Positions 35,055 through 46,564 of a stretch of DNA of 64,000 nucleotides are shown one piece after another. The notes below the pieces were generated by a model. That model was not told the DNA's origin, made no database searches, and worked only from the letters and a program-made list of their open reading frames with translations. The stretch is from Roridomyces roridus (lineage: Eukaryota; Basidiomycota; Agaricomycetes; Agaricales; Mycenaceae), in contig JARKIF010000045.1 of assembly GCA_029378245.1 (NCBI GenBank), forward strand, positions 62,001 to 126,000, given 5' to 3'. Each line of letters opens with the position of its first letter. The stretch's first letter is position 1. A program made the position numbers and the translations under genes.

Positions 35055-36322
35055 ATGCCAGTCCGGGCAGTCCCTCAGGAACTCGTGGACCTCATCGTCG
35101 ACAACCTCGAGGGCCAAACCGACAGTCTCAAATCATGCTCACTCGCTGCCAGCCCCTTCGTCGGCCAGTCTCAGATCCACCTCTTCAAAAAAGTCGAATT
35201 TCTCCCTCCGAGTCGGAGCGGCGACAATCCATGCAAGAAATTCCACCAAAGTATCACCTCTTCCCCGCACCTTGCCGCGCTTGTCCAAGAGTTGCGTATC
35301 GTTACGTATGATGCACCCGTGGATCCAAATGCACATAACCTTCCCGAATGCTGGGTCGCGGCCGAAGGGACGCTTTTGCGTATTCTCCCTCTCCTCCAGT
35401 TGAAAGGCATATCCATCGTTGATAACGACATGCGGGTGGGTTTGGGCAGAGGTCCCAGGCTAGATTGGAACCGTTTAGACGAGTCCCTGCGCTCTGCGCT
35501 GGCAACTGTCTTGTCTTCGGCGACTTTGGAGTCTGTGCGCCTGAGGGACCTCATAATCCGTTCCCCGCGGGAGCTACTGTCGCTATTCGGCGCATCAGCG
35601 AGCCTCAGATCGCTCTCCATCTCGCGTGTGCAGTTCTCCACCTTGCCCGCCGCTGGTAAACACGACACTTGGCCCCATTCGGAGATTTGGCGCCCAAGAC
35701 TCACCTGCCTCCTGGTATCAGACCTGGTGTGCGGGCCTTTCGGCAGACATTTCTGGCACCCTCAAATCGACCTGTCCGGCGTTGTCACGTTGAGATTCGC
35801 ATGTGTGCGCCTGGGTGTCATCGAATGGGAATGGGAGCGTAGAATACCCGCATTCCATGATCTCGAAAATCTAGCCCTATTTCATCCACGGCGTGAGTTT
35901 GCCAGACTTCCCGAATAACTCCAGCTCATTGTACATCAGCGGAGGCCTTCCAGGCCATTGTAACACCCAATCTTCGCTCACTTCACATCTACTCGGCCTA
36001 CGGACTCGACCCAGATATGATGAGTATATTCAGGGCGGTTCCCCTGGATTCGCGCCTCGAAAACATCACTCTTGATGGCGCCATGATTAGTCCCTTCCGT
36101 GTTGATTCAGTCGAACTGAATGATGCAATCGATACCGTCCTCACATGCACCCGGACTTTACGCATGGTGCAGCTGAGAGTTACGGATGGCACTCACGGCG
36201 ATTTCCTTGGATGGTCAGAACTGGCGCGACGTACTTTTCATTCGTTGGAGCGCCGTGATCTGCTAATAACTACACAAGCCACACGTTTGTTCTCCTACGT
36301 TTCATTTCGAGTCCAATGTTAA
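35055..36322 (+). CDS. F-box/LRR-like protein, paralogue C (uninterrupted)
   Basis: ATG 35055, in context caccATG, gives MPVRAVPQELVDLIVDNLEG, followed by SLKSCSLAASPFVGQSQI, SPHLAALVQELRIV, LRSALATVLSSATLES and SLRSLSISRVQF. Exon 1 is 35055-35892. The phase-1 intron 35893-35939 (gtgagt/catcag) lies at the family position. Exon 2, 35940-36322, begins PEAFQAIVTPNLRSLHIYSA and contains ENITLDGAMI and LERRDLLIT. The frame is intact to the stop. Closest in sequence to paralogue D at the N-terminus. Presumed SCF adaptor. Confidence 0.78.
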
Positions 36323-38537
36323 CGAGAACATTTCAGCTGATGCTTTTTCCGAAGATTGGACATGATTCTGGTGTACAAGCGGATATTGAGCATGCATTTT
36401 CTACACATTGGAGCAACAGAATCCATACATCACCTCTTGTTTACTCGCCTATTGTTTCTTGAATCATCAAAAGTGTAGTGCCCGAAAATCGTGATTCAAC
36501 TCTTCCGAGTACTCCGAGCCCATGTGCTTGTTCACAAGCAGATATGATTGCTACAAGGACATAGTCTCATGCGAACCCATCCGCTCAGCCGGACACATGA
36601 ACTCCTTCCACCGCGCACGTCCCCGGGATACCAACGATCTGCACCTCGTTCACGACTTTCTTGATGTCATTCTACTCGTCCGGGGTCGGTGAGAAGAACT
36701 TTCAGTGAGAGATGCATGTGAACATACATAAATTTGCAGCAAACTTGTAGGCGGACAAGCCGCGGTCAACAACAACGCCATGTCATCGAACCGCACTTGC
36801 GCTACCCTCCCCTCGTTCAAATCCGTCACGGCAAAGGGAATGGAGAATTCAGCCGCCAGGCAGATGACGTGGTTCCAAGATATAATTACATTGTACATAC
36901 CCGGTAAACTTCGCTCGAGTCGGCTCGAGCCGGTCCATTCGACTCGAGTACTAGTCCAACTGGCTCGAAAGGTTAGGTAACCTAGTCAAGCCCGCAGCGG
37001 CACACGCCGCCGCCAAGAGAAATATTCTGGCTCGCCCAGGGCTTAACCACTAACTGCCGACACGATGACCGCTACCGGCGAGTGTAGGAAGAGGTGAGGG
37101 TGGTGAGGGCGATCAGTGACGAGTCGTGCATCTCTGCCATCCTTCGCTGGCGCGTCCGTTTCGTCCACAGCTAACGGCTTGATGAGCGTGCCCCCAGACA
37201 CACCGACGGATGCCACAGACAGCATGCCCTCGAGTGAATTGTATGCTGAGGAGCGAGCGCGGAGAGCACGGATGATCGCAAGTCGAGGGTACAGCCCAAG
37301 CAAGGGGGCAGAGTGGAGGTGTATCGGCACGGGCCCTCGAAGGGCGGAAGGTAAGGGTTGCCGCAAGTCTTGCATGTACATGTCCATTCCGCTCACCTAC
37401 CCACACCCGCACCGTGCGTCGCAATGCCCAAGTACCCTCCCGAGATTCCGCTCCCGCCCCATGTATCAGTCAGTCCACGGAAATCGTGCAGCCAAGGTCT
37501 CGGGGAAGGTGCGCGCCCATGCCGGAAGATCCTCGTGCTCACCTATCTGTGGCGGTCGTCAGTCCATGGCGTGAAAGCGAGGAAGTGACATATGTAACGA
37601 CGCCTCGCCAGCACGCCCCTCGCCGCGGATACCCCGCGGATCCTCGACAAGCATAGAGTGGGCGGATCAGTCTGCCCATCGTTACGCAGAAGATCAGGCC
37701 CGCCAGTCTTTCCATCTGTGGGCGCAGGAGTTCGCAGGATGTGGGGAGGAGAAAAGAGGACGTACGGTGACGTGGACATCGTTCCGCAGCTGGGCATCGC
37801 TTCGTCGAAAGAGGGGCCGTTCAAGAAGGCCTATCATTGCCCGCATAGACACAATGGATGACGAAGAGACGGGTCCAGCGAGATCGCCAGACCCAACGTC
37901 GTGCCAAGGCAGACGTCGGCGGGGTCTGTCTGGAAGGTCGGTGAAGGCGTTGTTACTATGGGCGATATGGGACATTCGCGTAGACCCGCTCCTCCTCCTC
38001 GATATCGGATTCGAGCCCGAGAGCGGTGGAGACACCGGCTGACTACCTCACACGCAAGTCGGATACGAGAACGGGTCATGGGGAATGTCACTGGTGCGGG
38101 AGGGCAGCTGTGGAGAGAGGAGGGGAGCGCAAGCCGTCCTCGAGGATCCGACAAACGAGCGTTTTGCGAGCGTTAGACACGATCCTCCACCGATATCGTG
38201 CCCACATGGTCCCAGAGCAGCATCTCCCCACGCGCCGGCTCCCTCCATCACTCTCCCAGCAGACAGAGGAGAATCCCGTAGCAGGTACCTCGACCCAGCA
38301 TTCCTAGCTGGGAAGGTAGTCCGCACAAACGGCCACCAGCCGCTGAGCTTGAGGGTTTGGGACGAAGGGTGGACGCATGGCCGTGGTCGTCTGATGATGG
38401 ACGATATCAGCGTCCACGAAGCAAACGATGTAGAGACTACGAGCGAGGGTTAGTGCGATGGAGAAGCCTTATGCGCGGACAACGCACCTCTCAACGATTC
38501 ATGAATCCACAAGCACACCCAGAACTATCTAGTCGCG
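36323..38537. other. 2.2-kb region without an identified gene
   Basis: A minus-strand piece around 36780-36898 reads LAAEFSIPFAVTDLNEGRVA, which looks protein-like but I cannot place it. 36905-36975 has clustered CTCGAGT/GGCTCGA motifs, perhaps one end of another element. From 37.0 to 38.5 kb several frames on both strands stay open at high GC without domain signals. Confidence 0.3.
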
Positions 38538-39764
38538 TACACCGCTAAAGTGCCGTCAGCCCGGATCCAGCCGGCGAGCCCATGCCAACCCCACCTGATC
38601 CGGATCCTGGGCACAGCCGGAGACCGGCTGGGTTCCAGTCAAGTGATCCAGCCTCGATTTTCAGCTGGTATTCGGCTGGCCATCCATGTTAATGAGCATG
38701 GCAGCTCCAGATGTTGCAAGCTGGAAGCCTCAGGACCGTCAGTATACTGTACCTTCCGCCAATGGAACTCTTGATTGGATAGCACTTTTGGTATTCACAT
38801 CTTCGAGTCGATTGGAACTCTCCTGCTTCGTTCTTTGAGGAAATCCCGATCCACAACAGTAGAGAGCTGGTGAGGGCAAAATGCTAAGTCCATTGCCGAG
38901 GCGCGGCGATGTCAGGAGCCGTAATGAACCCCGTCCCATCACTCCACTCTTGACATTCGGTGCTGATTCGGCGCTCCATGGCAACGTAGCCGATTTAAAA
39001 GTGGCGTGCTTCCCAACGTGTCGCACTTCTTTCTTTCCTTCCCCCACTATCCCTCCCCTCAGTCGGCCTTGAATCCCGCTCACGGGCTCTGGCCTTCTTC
39101 CTATCCCCAGCACGTTAATCCTCCACATCTACCTTGTTCCGGCCTCCAGAGACTCCGAGAAGATCCCACCTATTCTCAAGCCCGCCGCTTCGCTGTTTGA
39201 CCGGTCTCCTCAAAGAAGAATCTACAAATATCAAGTGAATCAACTCACTCTGTTTGCTGCATGTCTACGAACCTCTCAATATGCTCTCCTGGCTGTGAAT
39301 GCTTTGTCAACGGTGTCTCCGTTCTTGCGTCTTTCCTCGTTGCACACCCTTTGGTCCATCAGATCTCCTTCCACTCCCAACAAAAAGTTCACTCAAGTTC
39401 ACTTTCTCCCAATAATGGCGGTCAGTTTGATTTATTTTACCCGTACAGCTACTTGTACCTTGTCCGTATGTAGAGCTCAATGTGAATTCTGTGCATCTAC
39501 ATTTTATCCCTTTGCTTCTGTCTGCGATCAGTATGATTCCGGTGGCCACCCAGCCAAGTGCGACAAGCTCGGGAAGAATGACAAGCCCAGGTTGTGGCCA
39601 CCCAGTCCGACCAGCCGCTACCAGCCAAAGCTGGACACACCCTGGAGCCATTGAAGATGAAAGCTGGAATTCATCTTGCTACCAGCCGGCTTCCATCCAT
39701 CAGCGACATGTGGCTCACATATCGCGGCCAGCTGCTGGTCAGCTGGCCGCACTCTGGCGGTGTA
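38538..39764. mobile_element. 1.2-kb TIR element with CCAGC/GCTGG subterminal arrays
   Basis: Left end TACACCGCTAAAGTGCCGTC and the reverse complement of the right end, TACACCGCCAGAGTGCGGCC, are imperfect TIRs. Both subterminal zones are packed with CCAGCCGG/CAGCTGG variants (38555-38710 and 39535-39755). Flanks tagtcgcg and tgactcgc are similar but not identical, so a TSD is unproven. No transposase frame. Confidence 0.55.
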
Positions 39765-39974
39765 TGACTCGCAACTGCAAGAGCTGCCCGTCTCTCTGGC
39801 ACTGAAGTAGAGTCTTAGTACTAGTAGACCCGTGCGGGGGGAGGATGGACCCAGAGAAGGAGGCTGAGTAGTGGGTGTCGAAGCTGTAGGATACGAGGCC
39901 TGAGAGACTTGCTGAGAGACTTGGAGTATTGGCTGCTAATCTCGTGCGGACTGTGGGGTGGGCGCAAATATGGC

Positions 39975-40616
39975 AGGATACAGGTAGCAAAATTATTCTG
40001 TGAATCAAGAAAATGACACCACCTTTGACACAAAAAATGCACCACTTTGGGTGTTTGGGAAAAAAAGACGCAACCTCCGGAGTTCAAATATGAGAGATGC
40101 CGTGGCACATACCTGGACATCAATCATTGATGATTTCCCCCAGACGGCAAAGTTGCGACACTGTCTCGGCTGGTACATGGCCGGAATCCACAAAGATTAA
40201 GATGTCAATCCATGGCAGGGTTCGTTCACTTCCTGATGCTCCGCTGCCACCGATACAATTTGATCACAGGATATCTATGTTAGACCAAAGTCACTTGCTG
40301 AGACTCAACATTGAGGGCGGGGAGAGTGCCAATCAGTGATAATGATGAACCTGCACAACGAAACACTTAAGTACCATGGCCATCACTGATCAGCCACCTG
40401 GCTGATGGAGTGTTCTGCCGTTGATTTTGGTATCATTCGGCGGCGGCATCACATCAGTCTCCGTCGGTAGGAGGCGGCTTTCAAATGGCTTCAAATCTCA
40501 AGTGGTGGGCACTTGTTTTTCGAGTGGTGCTTTTTTCTCATCATTCAGCTAGGTGATGCTTTTTTTCGGTGAGAGTCCTTCCGTGGTGTCGCAAATAATT
40601 TTGCTACACGTATCCT
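39975..40616. mobile_element. 642-bp TIR element just upstream of F-box paralogue D
   Basis: AGGATACAGGTAGCAAAATT at the left end and the reverse complement of the right end, AGGATACGTGTAGCAAAATT, are TIRs with two mismatches (23 bp in all, ending TATT). Subterminal poly-A/T tracts beside GCACCACTT and AGTGGTGCTT are also inverted. No TSD found. It ends 65 bp before the start codon at 40682 and so may supply or disturb that promoter. Confidence 0.55.
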
Positions 40617-40681
40617 TCCATACGCAAAAGACAAGGGCGCATCAGCTTAGATAAGCATCACGCCACTTGTCCCATACCACC

Positions 40682-41910
40682 ATGCCCGTCCCACAGGAAC
40701 TCGTGGATCTCATCGTCGACGACCTCGAAGGCGACAGTTCTTGTCTCAAATCATGCTGCCTCGCTGCCCGTACCTTTGTACGGCCTGCCCAGAGTCATCT
40801 CTTCAAACAGATTAAATTACATCCACCCACACCCACCGGAGGCGATCTCCGCAGATTCTACGCGACGATCACCGTGTCTCCCCACATAGCTGCGTTTGTT
40901 CGGGACTTGCGTATCATGATAGAGGACCCTAGCGAGGATTTCAGTCACCGTTCTTGGGTCATGACCGAGGAGAGTCAGCAGATGCTCGCGCATACTCTCC
41001 CCCTTCTCAAGCTCAAACACATATCCATCGTGGCGGAAACTGTTAGCCATGGTAAATGGATTCTGCCTCACAGGATGGAATGGGGAAATCTGGACGACTC
41101 CCTCCGGTCTGCGTTGGCCAACGTCTTTTGTTCGCCGACTTTGGAGTCCGCACAGCTGAAGGGTCTCGAGATTCGTTCTCCTCGCGACCTCCTCTCGCTT
41201 TTCAGCGAGTCCACCGGCTTGAATTCGTTGTCGATTACGCGTGTCCGTTTCATGCGGTGGGATACTTGGCCAGATTCCGAGCCGTGGCGCCCGAAGCTCA
41301 CATCCCTCTTCATGTCGGATTTTATGTGTGATGATTTTTCTGGCCATTTCATCAATCCACAAATCGATCTGTCCGGGCTCGTCACGCTCACAGTCGCATC
41401 TTTGACCAGCCTCCCATGGAAGAAAAAATTGATTGAACTTGCGGCTTGTAATCGTCTCAAGGAAATGGGGATGTTTTATCGACTCGGTGAGTTTTCATCT
41501 GTGTTACATGATCCTGCACCAACTTCAGTTCAGTTTCGGATCCTTTCCAATACTGTACCATTTCGATCAATTCGAATGGCACTTTGGGCTGTGACTTTTC
41601 ATACGAATGGAACCATTCGTAGCCGAGCCCAAAAAGGCAATTTGATCCGTCGGCTAAGCTCGGCTATCACCGGCACGCCTCGGCAGAGCCAAAATTGCCT
41701 CAGTGACCCTGTGACATACGAAAAATTCCGTATGAAATAGGGCTTGTGACTTGTGACCATTCGAATTGATCGAAATGGTACAGTATTCGTTCTCTCCACA
41801 TATGCGTGGCGGGTTGGGGAGACATAGTGACGCTATTCAACGCGACACCTGCGGATTCACACCTCGAGACAATCACTTTTGATCAAAACTCGACACCATT
41901 CTTCGTGTAG
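40682..41910 (+). pseudogene. F-box/LRR-like protein, paralogue D, broken by a MITE
   Basis: ATG 40682 gives MPVPQELVDLIVDDLEGDSS, then CLKSCCLAARTFVRPAQSHL, SPHIAAFVRDLRIM, LRSALANVFCSPTLES and LNSLSITRVRF. Exon 1 is 40682-41486. The phase-1 intron 41487-41528 is short but at the family position. Exon 2 begins VQFRILS, is split at 41552 by a 231-bp element, and resumes at 41784 or 41786. Removing the element and one TA gives SNIRSLHICVAGWGDIVTLF, aligned with TPNLRSLHIYS of paralogue C. The rejoined frame stops at 41908-41910. Further paralogue-like sequence (ELAKAVLILVTAE) continues in another frame, so the tail is decayed too. Confidence 0.8.
41553..41783. mobile_element. Tc1/mariner-type MITE, 231 bp, in exon 2 of F-box paralogue D
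   Basis: 27-bp perfect TIRs begin CTGTACCATTTCGATCAATT and continue CGAATGG. The element is flanked by TA on both sides (41551-41552 and 41784-41785), the target site of Tc1/mariner elements. Excision with one TA restores the F-box frame. A second internal inverted pair (CATACGAA region) lies inside. No coding capacity. Confidence 0.88.
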
Positions 41911-42014
41911 TACTGGTGAGCTTGCGAAAGCAGTACTGATTCTTGTGACAGCGGAGTGACATGTGACCTGTGCATCTCTCATCACACGACGACGATCTGC
42001 CACCACTTCATGCA

Positions 42015-42637
42015 TTGTGGTGGCAAGGTCCGGTTCAGAAATCGGTTCGAACCTGAACCGAACCTGAACCGGACGCGGGTTCAGCGTTCAGGTTCACAAA
42101 ATCCCTGAACCTGAACGCAAGTTCGGTTCGGGGTTCGGCCAGCACCGTGCGCGTTCGAACCTGAACCTGAAAGTGAATCCCATCAGCACAATTGTGTCAA
42201 TTTCACGCCGGATTTCCCACATTTCTGGCAGTGCCGGTGTGATCTGTAGCAAGTATACCCATCCGGTAACATCCACACCCTTGTAACCCATTTGTACGCC
42301 GTGTTGCGCGCCTCTGACTGATCATCAAGATGATTGATGGCGCATCAATAGTGGCGGGAATGTGTCGGCTGCACATTACAGCGCCGTACATGATCCATCG
42401 GGTTCCCCAAAGCACCTCAGTTGACTCCTTCCCAGGTACCCTCAGCACAGAACACTTTTTTGGGAGGATTCTTGGGATCAGGGACCGGCGGGGTTCGAAC
42501 ACGTTCGAACCTGAACCGAACGCGAACGCGCGTTCAGGTTCAAGGTTCGGTAATGGCCCGAACCGAACGCCAGGTTCAGGTTCGGGGTTCAGAAAAAATG
42601 CTGCTGAACCGAACCGAACCGAACCTTGCCAGCACTA
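42015..42637. mobile_element. hAT-type non-autonomous element, 623 bp, with GAACC arrays
   Basis: Direct repeats TTCATGCA (42007-42014 and 42638-42645) flank ends TTGTGGTGGCAAGGTCCGGT and the inverse of TAGTGCTGGCAAGGTTCGGT. Both ends carry dense arrays of GAACCTGAACC/GGTTCAGGTTC motifs (42025-42180 and 42490-42625). An 8-bp TSD indicates hAT. The central 300 bp is unrelated, unique sequence. Confidence 0.85.
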
Positions 42638-42645
42638 TTCATGCA

Positions 42646-43226
42646 ATGGAGCGCCTACGTCGACGAATCCATCCTCCAACACCTCCGAAATCTTTCTCTG
42701 GCCACATCTGCTGGTCCTCCTTCTGCATTCATCACCCGAAACACCTTTCTCTGCCCGTTTTCATTCTGGATACACTTGCTTCAAAACTTCGTGGTTTCAA
42801 CGGGACAACATAGACAAGTGGTAGCTGGGACTGAGGTGAGTTCTACTGGTCCTATGAACCTCTTTTCGCTCCGTCTCTCGGATATATCTCCATGTCGAGC
42901 CTTGTACACCATCGCAACACAGCCATCGCTTGCCGTTGAATGGGCTATATTCCATGCTCTTACTTGAGCCCGTTCTTGTACCCTGTGGACCGTCTCATTG
43001 CCTGGGACATCAAACTCCTTAGAGCATCTCTATACCCTGGGGCAGGGGCTGGATTCTCTTGTTCCGCCGCATCCAATTTGTCCTCTTCGCGCTGTTGACG
43101 ATCTCACCGCTCTCTATGCCCTCGAATACTTGATTTCCTTTCTGCTTTACTGTCTGGGTCCTGCTTCTCCACTACCTGTCGGTGGTTTCCTTTCCTAGCT
43201 GTTCAGTCCCAATTGTTTTACATATT
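42646..43226. other. Region without identified gene
   Basis: A plus-strand frame ending at 42967 reads AYVDESILQHLRNLSLATSA and is open for about 110 codons, starting just after the hAT element. It could be the remnant of an interrupted gene, but I do not recognise it. Confidence 0.25.
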
Positions 43227-43499
43227 GTCGGGCATCAAGTTCTCTTCAAGCATTCGGGCGTCAAGTTCCCATGATTCTATTTGGGCATCGAGCTCCCATT
43301 CCTTACGAGCATCGAGTTCCCATTCTTTTTTGGGCATCAAGTTCCCACTTCTTTACGGGCATTTAGTTCCCATTCATTTTCGGGCCTCGAGTTCCCACTT
43401 CTTTACGGGCATCAAGTTCCCATTCATTTCGGGCATCGAGTTCCCACCTCTTCACGGGCATCTAGTTCCCTTTCTGTATGGGCATCCAGTTCCCATCCG
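43227..43499. repeat. Minisatellite, about 25-bp period, about 11 units
   Basis: Units are variants of GGGCATCAAGTTCCCATTC plus a 5-6 nt T-rich tail. They diverge at single positions (CAAG/CGAG/TTAG), so the array is old. Not coding in a conserved frame. Confidence 0.8.
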
Positions 43500-45226
43500 A
43501 TTCTCATATATTTCGCTAAATTGCTGTCTTCCATCTGCTATCAAAAGCCGGGTTTGTCCATCCAGTGGATCAAGTTACCTTCTTCATGTCACACGTCCCA
43601 AGTGCTGCTTACCCGGCATCGAGCATATCCCTTCCTCTGCTATCGAAAGTGTTGAACCTTCTCTTTCCGAGTTGCCCCCTCATCATTTCCATGCCTCCAG
43701 CGCTGGATTGCCTGTCGCGCTATTGCCCTTATATTCCACATGTAACTTCACTCACAGTTCTCGCCGACAATCCAACTTAAACTTGACTTAATCACTGGAA
43801 TTTGAGAGTCTCCCCCTTGCGTCGTCCACTGCAAGACGACTGGGTTACCTCTGGAGACCGTTACTTGCTACAAAGGACATGCACAACCAACTTTGTATTC
43901 TGGAGATTGTTGCCGCCTATGCTTTGTCGTGGATCTCACTCTAATCGTGCCTCGGGTTTCAACTTGGAACTTGCATTTGATTTCATGCTCTTCATACCAT
44001 ACAAACTACATTCCGTCCCTTCGGCCTTCAATGCCATCTTATTGGATTTTTCTGTTTGCTTCTCTTGTGCACTGGTATTCGAAACCGTGCATCCTTGATC
44101 TTGTGCTCGTTGATTCATTGTGACATCCAAGCTCCATTCTGTCTCTCTGGCAGCACCCGACTCACTCCGCTCGCACATCAGTTTGCAACCTAGAACTTGC
44201 ATTTGATTTGACCTACATTATTTTATGCTGGTCGTACCCCACAAACTACATTCCGTCCCTTCGGCCTTCAATGCCGTCTCATTGGATTTTTCGCTTAATT
44301 CTCTTGTGCACTGATATTCGGAACCGTACATCCTTCGATCTCGTGCTTGCCGTCACATCCGAGCTTCATTCCACCACTCTAGCATTCGGAATTCCGCCAT
44401 TGCATTCTGCGTAAGCTGGTATCCGACAACATGCATTCTTCAATCTCCGATGTTCTTGTATCATTCACCCGGACCGCGGTTCATCGTTTAATCCTGATAC
44501 ATGAATTCTGTGTGTGTTTGTCCGCCCAACTATGCTCTTTCCCCTGCCATCGGAATCTTCCAGCTTAATCCTGATTCCTGGTTTCATTAAGGGCTCTGAA
44601 CGAGCCCTATTTCCTTCTGCCACAATGTTTGTTTTCATGTTCAACACCCTTAACTGGCGCTCTGGCTTTGGATATTTGATTTCTGTTGTTCTTTGTACCA
44701 GATCTCTACTTTCAACGCTCGGTGTGTCAATCCTGAAATGTCCAATTCTCCCATTGGCACTTCCGAACTGCGCATCTTGCAATTCTCGTCTTCACTTCTA
44801 TCACAATTCCTTTGATATACACCCTGTAGCTTGGGTAACCGGCCAACATTTCAGCTCTCATGCGCTTCCGTTCGCCGCTGTCTAACGTTCCTGCCGAGTC
44901 GACTTCTGCACTTGCTTTATATTTGATTCAACCTCCTACCCTTTCGATGTCTGGCCATGCCCATGGCACACCTGATTTCAACCCACCAATACCCACTTGA
45001 GTCCATTCGATTCACAAGTTACTTGAGAAGTTGATTCGCTTATGCCTGTTTTGGATTCTGGCCTCCTGTCCTGGCAATTCATCACATTCCATCGTATCTG
45101 TTCAGTTCTTTACTCACATTCTGAGCTCTCCGTCATCTTCCCTCATATTTACCTCTATCGACATTCCGGCTTTGGATTTCCAGCACTCTGCCACACCCCC
45201 GTGACCAGTTTCCACTTGACTCCTTT
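43500..45226. repeat. Pyrimidine-rich tract with an internal duplication
   Basis: The plus strand is strongly C/T-rich. A segment at about 43965-44105 recurs at about 44195-44345; the central stretch ACAAACTACATTCCGTCCCT followed by TCGGCCTTCAATGCC is nearly identical in both. No frame is conserved between the two copies. It could be a non-coding transcript, a decayed element, or simple-sequence drift. Confidence 0.5.
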
Positions 45227-45437
45227 TTGATGGATCTCCTTCGCCGCTTTTGTTGGGCTAGCCGCGGGCGTTGGTGATGCCCTCGTCTGGCGTCTCCGTC
45301 ATGGGTTCATCCTCCCGCCTCACCATCGCCCTACGACCTGGAGATCAGCGGTTCGGGAAGTTGAACCTTCCGCTGCTCCTCCACCCCCAACGAATGTCTG
45401 TGGCTGCCTCCAATCCAAATTCAACTTCCAGACATGA
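45227..45437 (+). other. Short open segment with one hydrophobic helix, possible exon fragment
   Basis: After a TGA, one frame reads WISFAAFVGLAAGVGDALVW, RLRHGFILPPHHRPTTWRSA and ends TNVCGCLQSKFNFQT before a stop. Membrane helix, basic segment and Pro-rich tail look protein-like, but no upstream exon or start is evident. It may be the 3' end of an old element-encoded gene. Confidence 0.2.
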
Positions 45438-46297
45438 ACGAAGCGCGGAACAAGATTGGATTCCGAGGTTTCGGCACTGAACGATGCAGCACATTCTCTT
45501 TTGGCTCGTGCCCTCGTTTGCGGATGGTGTAGCTTAGAGCACTAGCTTCTGACCGGAGGTATCTGAACTGGCCGGAGTTAACGAGACTGGTATTGCACTC
45601 TCTGGAAGGGCGGGGTTTACTGGTACTGACACAGCTCGTGGGTGCGTACTGAGGATTTAAATCTGTTATCGCCCCGCTAATCTGGAATCTAGTTTCTTGC
45701 CCGGACTGGCAATAACTTGCTGAACAGCCCATGTACGATCTCAGTCCACTGCCAATACACATCTTGACGTCCCCAAGATTGAATGGATCACGAGCGTCTT
45801 CGTCACCCTTTCGTAGCACCGCGAATGGACGAGTAGTTCTCTGTCCACCCATTTTGTAAATGACACAGTGTGGTGCCCAGGATAGCCGCGCGCAGACTCA
45901 TTCGAAGGTTCCACGTTACAATTGTGTTTTCTCAATTCCGCACGATTGCTGAACATATCTCATGGACCTCTGTGTTCTCCTTGTAGAGATTAGTGATATC
46001 GGACTGACTCTGCGGATGGTTTCTTCCATCTCACGCACATAACATTCAACTCAGATCCTTCTGAGTTCTACCGAGCGAGTCATCAACGTTCAACTTCAAA
46101 CCACACCGTTCACTCACCCAACATCCCGGCGTTCAGGTGTTGCGGAGCGCCCGGTTGCTACACCGAAATCAGGGGTACGTGTCCTGGGATCCGGGGGAAT
46201 AGTACAAGGGCCATTCGACGAGAATAAAGATCCCATACATCAAACGGGAGTTCTGCTGTCGTCAGGCTATCGTCCCAAGTCGGGACGAGATCCCCGC
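45438..46297. other. Intergenic, no gene seen
   Basis: A 143-codon minus-strand frame at 45421-45852 has no recognisable motif. Nothing else supported. Confidence 0.35.
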
Positions 46298-46564
46298 TGG
46301 GGGAGTCGGGGGCGGGATCGACAAGCGGGGAGCGGCGATCACGCAGGCGGAGAGCCTCTGTGGATGCGGCAAAAGGCAAGCTGTGATCTGATCTACGTAC
46401 ATCAAGCCTAAACTACGCCAAACCGAGGACGCCGCCACCGTGACAGGGCCACTCGGCCCTGGCACATGCGCCCACAACCACGAAAGGCAGCGGCCGCGCT
46501 GCCAAATCTCCAAGAAAAGAAAAAAGAGAAAAACACAAAAAATCCCACACAACAACTCGCGCCC

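Noticed and set aside
43227..43499. CRISPR-like array of 25-bp repeats
   Set aside because: Units are contiguous, lacking unique spacers, and the genome is eukaryotic.
45513..45585. tRNA-like segment: CTCGTT...AACGAG pairing over 73 nt with a GTGTAGCTTAGAGC stretch
   Set aside because: No T-arm GGTTCGANTCC equivalent, and anticodon and D stems do not pair properly. Likely chance.
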